Both the position numbers and the translations under genes were made by a program. From NCBI RefSeq assembly GCF_023094165.1, contig NZ_JALMDK010000008.1:124001-188000 (forward strand): a stretch of 64,000 bases of DNA. The letters run 5' to 3'. Below the pieces are notes generated by a model. That model had not been told where the DNA came from, did not search any database, and saw only the letters and a program-made list of their open reading frames with translations. The stretch is from Crossiella sp. S99.2. GTDB taxonomy: Bacteria; Actinomycetota; Actinomycetes; Mycobacteriales; Pseudonocardiaceae. Shown in pieces: positions 61,685 to 64,000 of this stretch; positions within the stretch are counted from its first letter, which is position 1, and each line of letters starts with the position of its first letter.

Positions 61685-63321
61685 CGCTTCGCTCCCTTGA
61701 TCGCGTTGGCCAGGAACAGGTCCAGACATCGTTCCGCGTTGGCGGTGATGGTCAGCGACGGGTTGGCCAGGCAGGTGGAACCGGGCAGCAGCGCGCCGTC
61801 CACGCAGTACAGGCCGGGATATCCCTTGAGCTGCCCGGTGAACTCGGTGGCCTGGCCCATCACCAGTCCGCCGAGGGGGTGATAGGTGTTGCGGGCGCCC
61901 AATCCGTGCGCGGTGCCGCGGTCGTAGTTGGGCAGACCGTTGAACAGGAAGCCCTTCTTGCCCTCGGTCTCCCACCAGAACCGGGTGGCCAGGTCCCGCC
62001 CGGCCTTCTCGCCCAGGGTTTCCATCACACCATAGGGCCAGTACACCTTGCCGCCGCCGGTGGCCGGGTCGTAGCGCACCTCACCGCGTTCCGGGGTGAC
62101 CGAGGTGATCAGGTGCGTGGTGGAGGCGACGTTGAGGATGTTGGGCACCGGCGCGGCTTCCCAGGCCATCGAGGTCGGCGCGAACGGGTTCTTGTCGTCG
62201 AAGAACTTGACGTTGCCCGGCCCGCCCTGGTCGAAGCCGACGTCCTTGCGCAGGGTCATCCGCAGGACGAGGAAGTCGCCGTTGTTGCCCCAGCCCTTGC
62301 CAATCTGCTCGTTGAGTTTGGGCAGCCAGCCCTTGGCCTTGGCGGTGACGATCAACCCGGAGGAGTACACCGACCCGGCGGCCAGGAACAGGTAGTCGGC
62401 GTCCATCTTCTTGGTGGACAGCACATCCCCGTTGTCGTTGGTCAGTTTGACCACGACCTCGTACCGGCCGGCGACCTCGCGGATCTCGGTGACCTCGTGC
62501 TGGGCCAGGATGGTCACGTTGCCGGTGGCGGTGGCGCGGGCCAGGTAGGTGCGGTCCACGCTGTTCTTCGCGCCGGAGTTGCTGCCGAAGGGGCCTTCGC
62601 CGATGCTGTGGCAGGCGACGCGTTTTCCTTGCAGTTCCTCGCGAATGGCGTTCCAGTCCACCGCGAACGGGATTGGCACCGGCTCCTTGCCGAACTCGGC
62701 CAGGTACTCCAGCCAGGCCCGCGCGCCCCGGTACTGCGGGTGCGCCTGCACATCCGGTGGAATGAAGCCGACCTTGAGGTTCTCCCTGGCACGCGGCCAG
62801 TAGGTGCTGTCCATCTCGTCGAAGGGCAGTTGACTCGGGTAGACCTTGTCCCATTCGGATCGGCGTGGCTGCGGCATGTACAGGCCGATGACCAGGGAGC
62901 CGCCGCCGACGCCGGAGCCGCTGAGCACCCGGATGCCCTCGCCCTCGTGGGTGGCGATCAGCCCGGCCTTGCGGTCGATCTTCTTGTTGATGTCCAGGCC
63001 GAGCGGCGGCCGGTCGTGGAACCAGGCGCACCGCCAGTCCGGGTTCTTGATGGTGCAGAAGGTGTCTCCGCTGGGGCTGACCTCCCAGCGGCGGCCGCGT
63101 TCGAGCACCGTGGTGCGCACCCCGGCCTGACCGAGTCGCAGCGCGGCGACCGCCCCGCTGAACCCGCTGCCGACCACGATGGCGGTTTTCCCGGCCAGCG
63201 CGGGCACTTCGCCGTAGGCGGCCAGCGCGCCGAAGCGGCCGAGCGCCCCGGAGGCGACCGCGGCTCCTGCGCCCGCCGCAGCCACCTTGAACAGGGTCCG
63301 TCGTCGTACGGGTGTGCTCAT
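61681..63321 (-). CDS. GMC-type cholesterol oxidase (class I, FAD non-covalent)
   Basis: A 546-residue exported flavoenzyme from the ATG at 63321 after GGGAG. The N-terminus VRRRTLFKVAAAGAGAAVAS is a Tat signal. The FAD motif is AIVVGSGFSGAVAALRLGQA, then GRRWEVSPSGDTFC, GVGGGSLVIGLYMPQPRRSE and YLFLAAGSVYSSGLIVTAKA. The catalytic residues of Streptomyces ChoA have clear counterparts: Glu in MAWEAAPVP, His in TYHPLGGLVMG and Asn in ANPSLTITANAERC. It oxidises the 3-hydroxyl of cholesterol and isomerises it to cholest-4-en-3-one, with H2O2. A ChoD-type steroid oxidase with different specificity is the alternative. Confidence 0.88.
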   Translation of the reverse strand: MSTPVRRRTLFKVAAAGAGAAVASGALGRFGALAAYGEVPALAGKTAIVVGSGFSGAVAALRLGQAGVRTTVLERGRRWEVSPSGDTFCTIKNPDWRCAWFHDRPPLGLDINKKIDRKAGLIATHEGEGIRVLSGSGVGGGSLVIGLYMPQPRRSEWDKVYPSQLPFDEMDSTYWPRARENLKVGFIPPDVQAHPQYRGARAWLEYLAEFGKEPVPIPFAVDWNAIREELQGKRVACHSIGEGPFGSNSGAKNSVDRTYLARATATGNVTILAQHEVTEIREVAGRYEVVVKLTNDNGDVLSTKKMDADYLFLAAGSVYSSGLIVTAKAKGWLPKLNEQIGKGWGNNGDFLVLRMTLRKDVGFDQGGPGNVKFFDDKNPFAPTSMAWEAAPVPNILNVASTTHLITSVTPERGEVRYDPATGGGKVYWPYGVMETLGEKAGRDLATRFWWETEGKKGFLFNGLPNYDRGTAHGLGARNTYHPLGGLVMGQATEFTGQLKGYPGLYCVDGALLPGSTCLANPSLTITANAERCLDLFLANAIKGAKR

Positions 63322-63323
63322 TG

Positions 63324-64000
63324 TCAGTCTCCCGGTCTGTCCGATCCCACCACCCACAGTGCGAAGAACTGCGATCCACCGCCGTAGGCGTGCCCCATCG
63401 CGGTGCGCGCCCCGTCGACCTGATGTGCGCCCGCGCGGCCCTGCACCTGCCGGGCGGCCTCGGCGAAGCGCAGCAACCCTGATGCGCCAATGGGATTGGT
63501 GGACAGCACGCCACCGGAGGGGTTCACCGGCAGGCGACCGGTGAGTTCGGTCTCGCCCGCTTCGGTGAGCTTCCAGCCCTGACCGGCTTCGGCGAAACCG
63601 AGGTTTTCCAGCCACATCGGCTCGAACCAGGAGAACGGCACGTAGATCTCGGCCACGTCGATCTGCCGCAGCGGATCGGTGATCCCGGCCTGCCGCCACA
63701 ACGCCGCCGCCGCTTCCTGTCCGGCGCGCGGGTTGACCTGGTCCCGGCCGGCGAAGCTGGTCGGTTCGGTGCGCATCGCGGTGGCATGCACCCAGGCCAC
63801 GTTGCCGGGTGCGGCGCGCGCCGCGGTCTCGTCGCCGAGCACGATCGCGGCGGCCCCATCGGAGGAGGGGCAGGTCTCGTCGTAGCGGATCGGGTCCCAC
63901 AGCATCGGCGATGCCTGCACCGATTCCAGGGTGATGTCCGGTTGCCGCAGGTGTGCGTGCGGGTTCAGCGCGCCGTTGCGGCGGTCCTTGACCGCGACCA
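63324..64000 (-). CDS. Thiolase-fold lipid-transfer protein (partial, runs off the right edge)
   Basis: The C-terminal 225 codons are present. SPMLWDPIRYDETCPSSDGA, the EIYVPFSWFEPMWLENLGFA region, NPSGGVLSTNPIGASGLLRF and the His in MGHAYGGGSQFFALWVVG match the SCP2/thiolase (Ltp) group that accompanies steroid and lipid genes such as Rv3522/Rv3523. Its stop is 3 nt from the cholesterol oxidase start, so it heads the same operon. Aldol cleavage or thiolysis of steroid-CoA side chains is the family role; which one applies is not decided by this fragment. Confidence 0.85.
   Translation of the reverse strand, partial: VAVKDRRNGALNPHAHLRQPDITLESVQASPMLWDPIRYDETCPSSDGAAAIVLGDETAARAAPGNVAWVHATAMRTEPTSFAGRDQVNPRAGQEAAAALWRQAGITDPLRQIDVAEIYVPFSWFEPMWLENLGFAEAGQGWKLTEAGETELTGRLPVNPSGGVLSTNPIGASGLLRFAEAARQVQGRAGAHQVDGARTAMGHAYGGGSQFFALWVVGSDRPGD

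Overview
The window is 64 kb of very G+C-rich actinobacterial chromosome. The strong third-position G/C bias, many GTG starts and ATGA/GTGA stop-start overlaps fit this. So do F420-dependent luciferase-like oxidoreductases, a LAL regulator, an NB-ARC/TPR protein, a Tat-type cholesterol oxidase and a mycobacterial/rhodococcal-type steroid catabolic locus. The overall look is that of a Pseudonocardiales member; the genus cannot be fixed from sequence reading alone. No rRNA, tRNA or CRISPR array was seen.

Layout. 1-8.9 kb: a truncated unknown gene, an Rsm22-type protein, an azoreductase/MarR divergent pair with a large palindromic operator, HxlR next to an imine-reductase-like enzyme, an aldo/keto reductase, a class A penicillin-binding protein, and a secreted C39-like peptidase. 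9-16 kb: a LAL (LuxR) ATPase regulator, an NB-ARC/TPR protein, and two long gene-poor tracts. 16-27.7 kb: IclR divergent from an aromatic-acid MFS transporter, a UbiE-type methyltransferase, a secreted cupin, a second methyltransferase, MarR, a secreted GH3 glucosidase, TetR divergent from an F420-type oxidoreductase, MarR divergent from GNAT-pirin, and a small membrane protein. 27.8-36.1 kb: a tightly overlapping eight-gene operon. It encodes a regulator, a sugar ABC transporter (binding protein, two permeases, ATPase), two AXE1-like hydrolases (the second lacks its nucleophile) and a SelA/DgaE-like PLP enzyme. It looks like an uptake and catabolic pathway for an acylated amino-sugar-type substrate, which I cannot identify.

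37.1-42.5 kb: a 5,393-bp lower-G+C integrative element carrying a large serine recombinase, a DMT-type exporter and an XRE/TPR regulator. It sits inside codon 14 of a LysR gene. Removing it at a shared GT dinucleotide restores an uninterrupted 299-residue LysR protein, and joining the element ends gives an imperfect palindromic attP. 43.4-50 kb: SDR/TetR, DUF2000/Lrp, a secreted MGH1/GH63-like glycosidase, and Fsr-like MFS/AraC.

50.1-64 kb: a steroid (cholesterol) degradation locus. Its order, ipdC-ipdB-ipdA-echA20 / SDR-SDR / fadA5 / cyp125, mirrors M. tuberculosis Rv3553-Rv3545c. Two perfect KstR-type boxes lie between fadA5 and cyp125. Next to it are two beta-lactamase-fold esterases, a ketosteroid-isomerase-like protein, an F420-type oxidoreductase, a GMC cholesterol oxidase and a partial thiolase/lipid-transfer protein. 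Together these would cover 3-hydroxysterol oxidation, side-chain oxidation and thiolysis, and C/D-ring opening.

Between genes there are several repeat families: a hairpin family at four convergent gene junctions, a 68-nt element present twice, ACCGAnCGGTCGGT palindromes, and a recurring GTCCA-N3-TGGAC palindrome.
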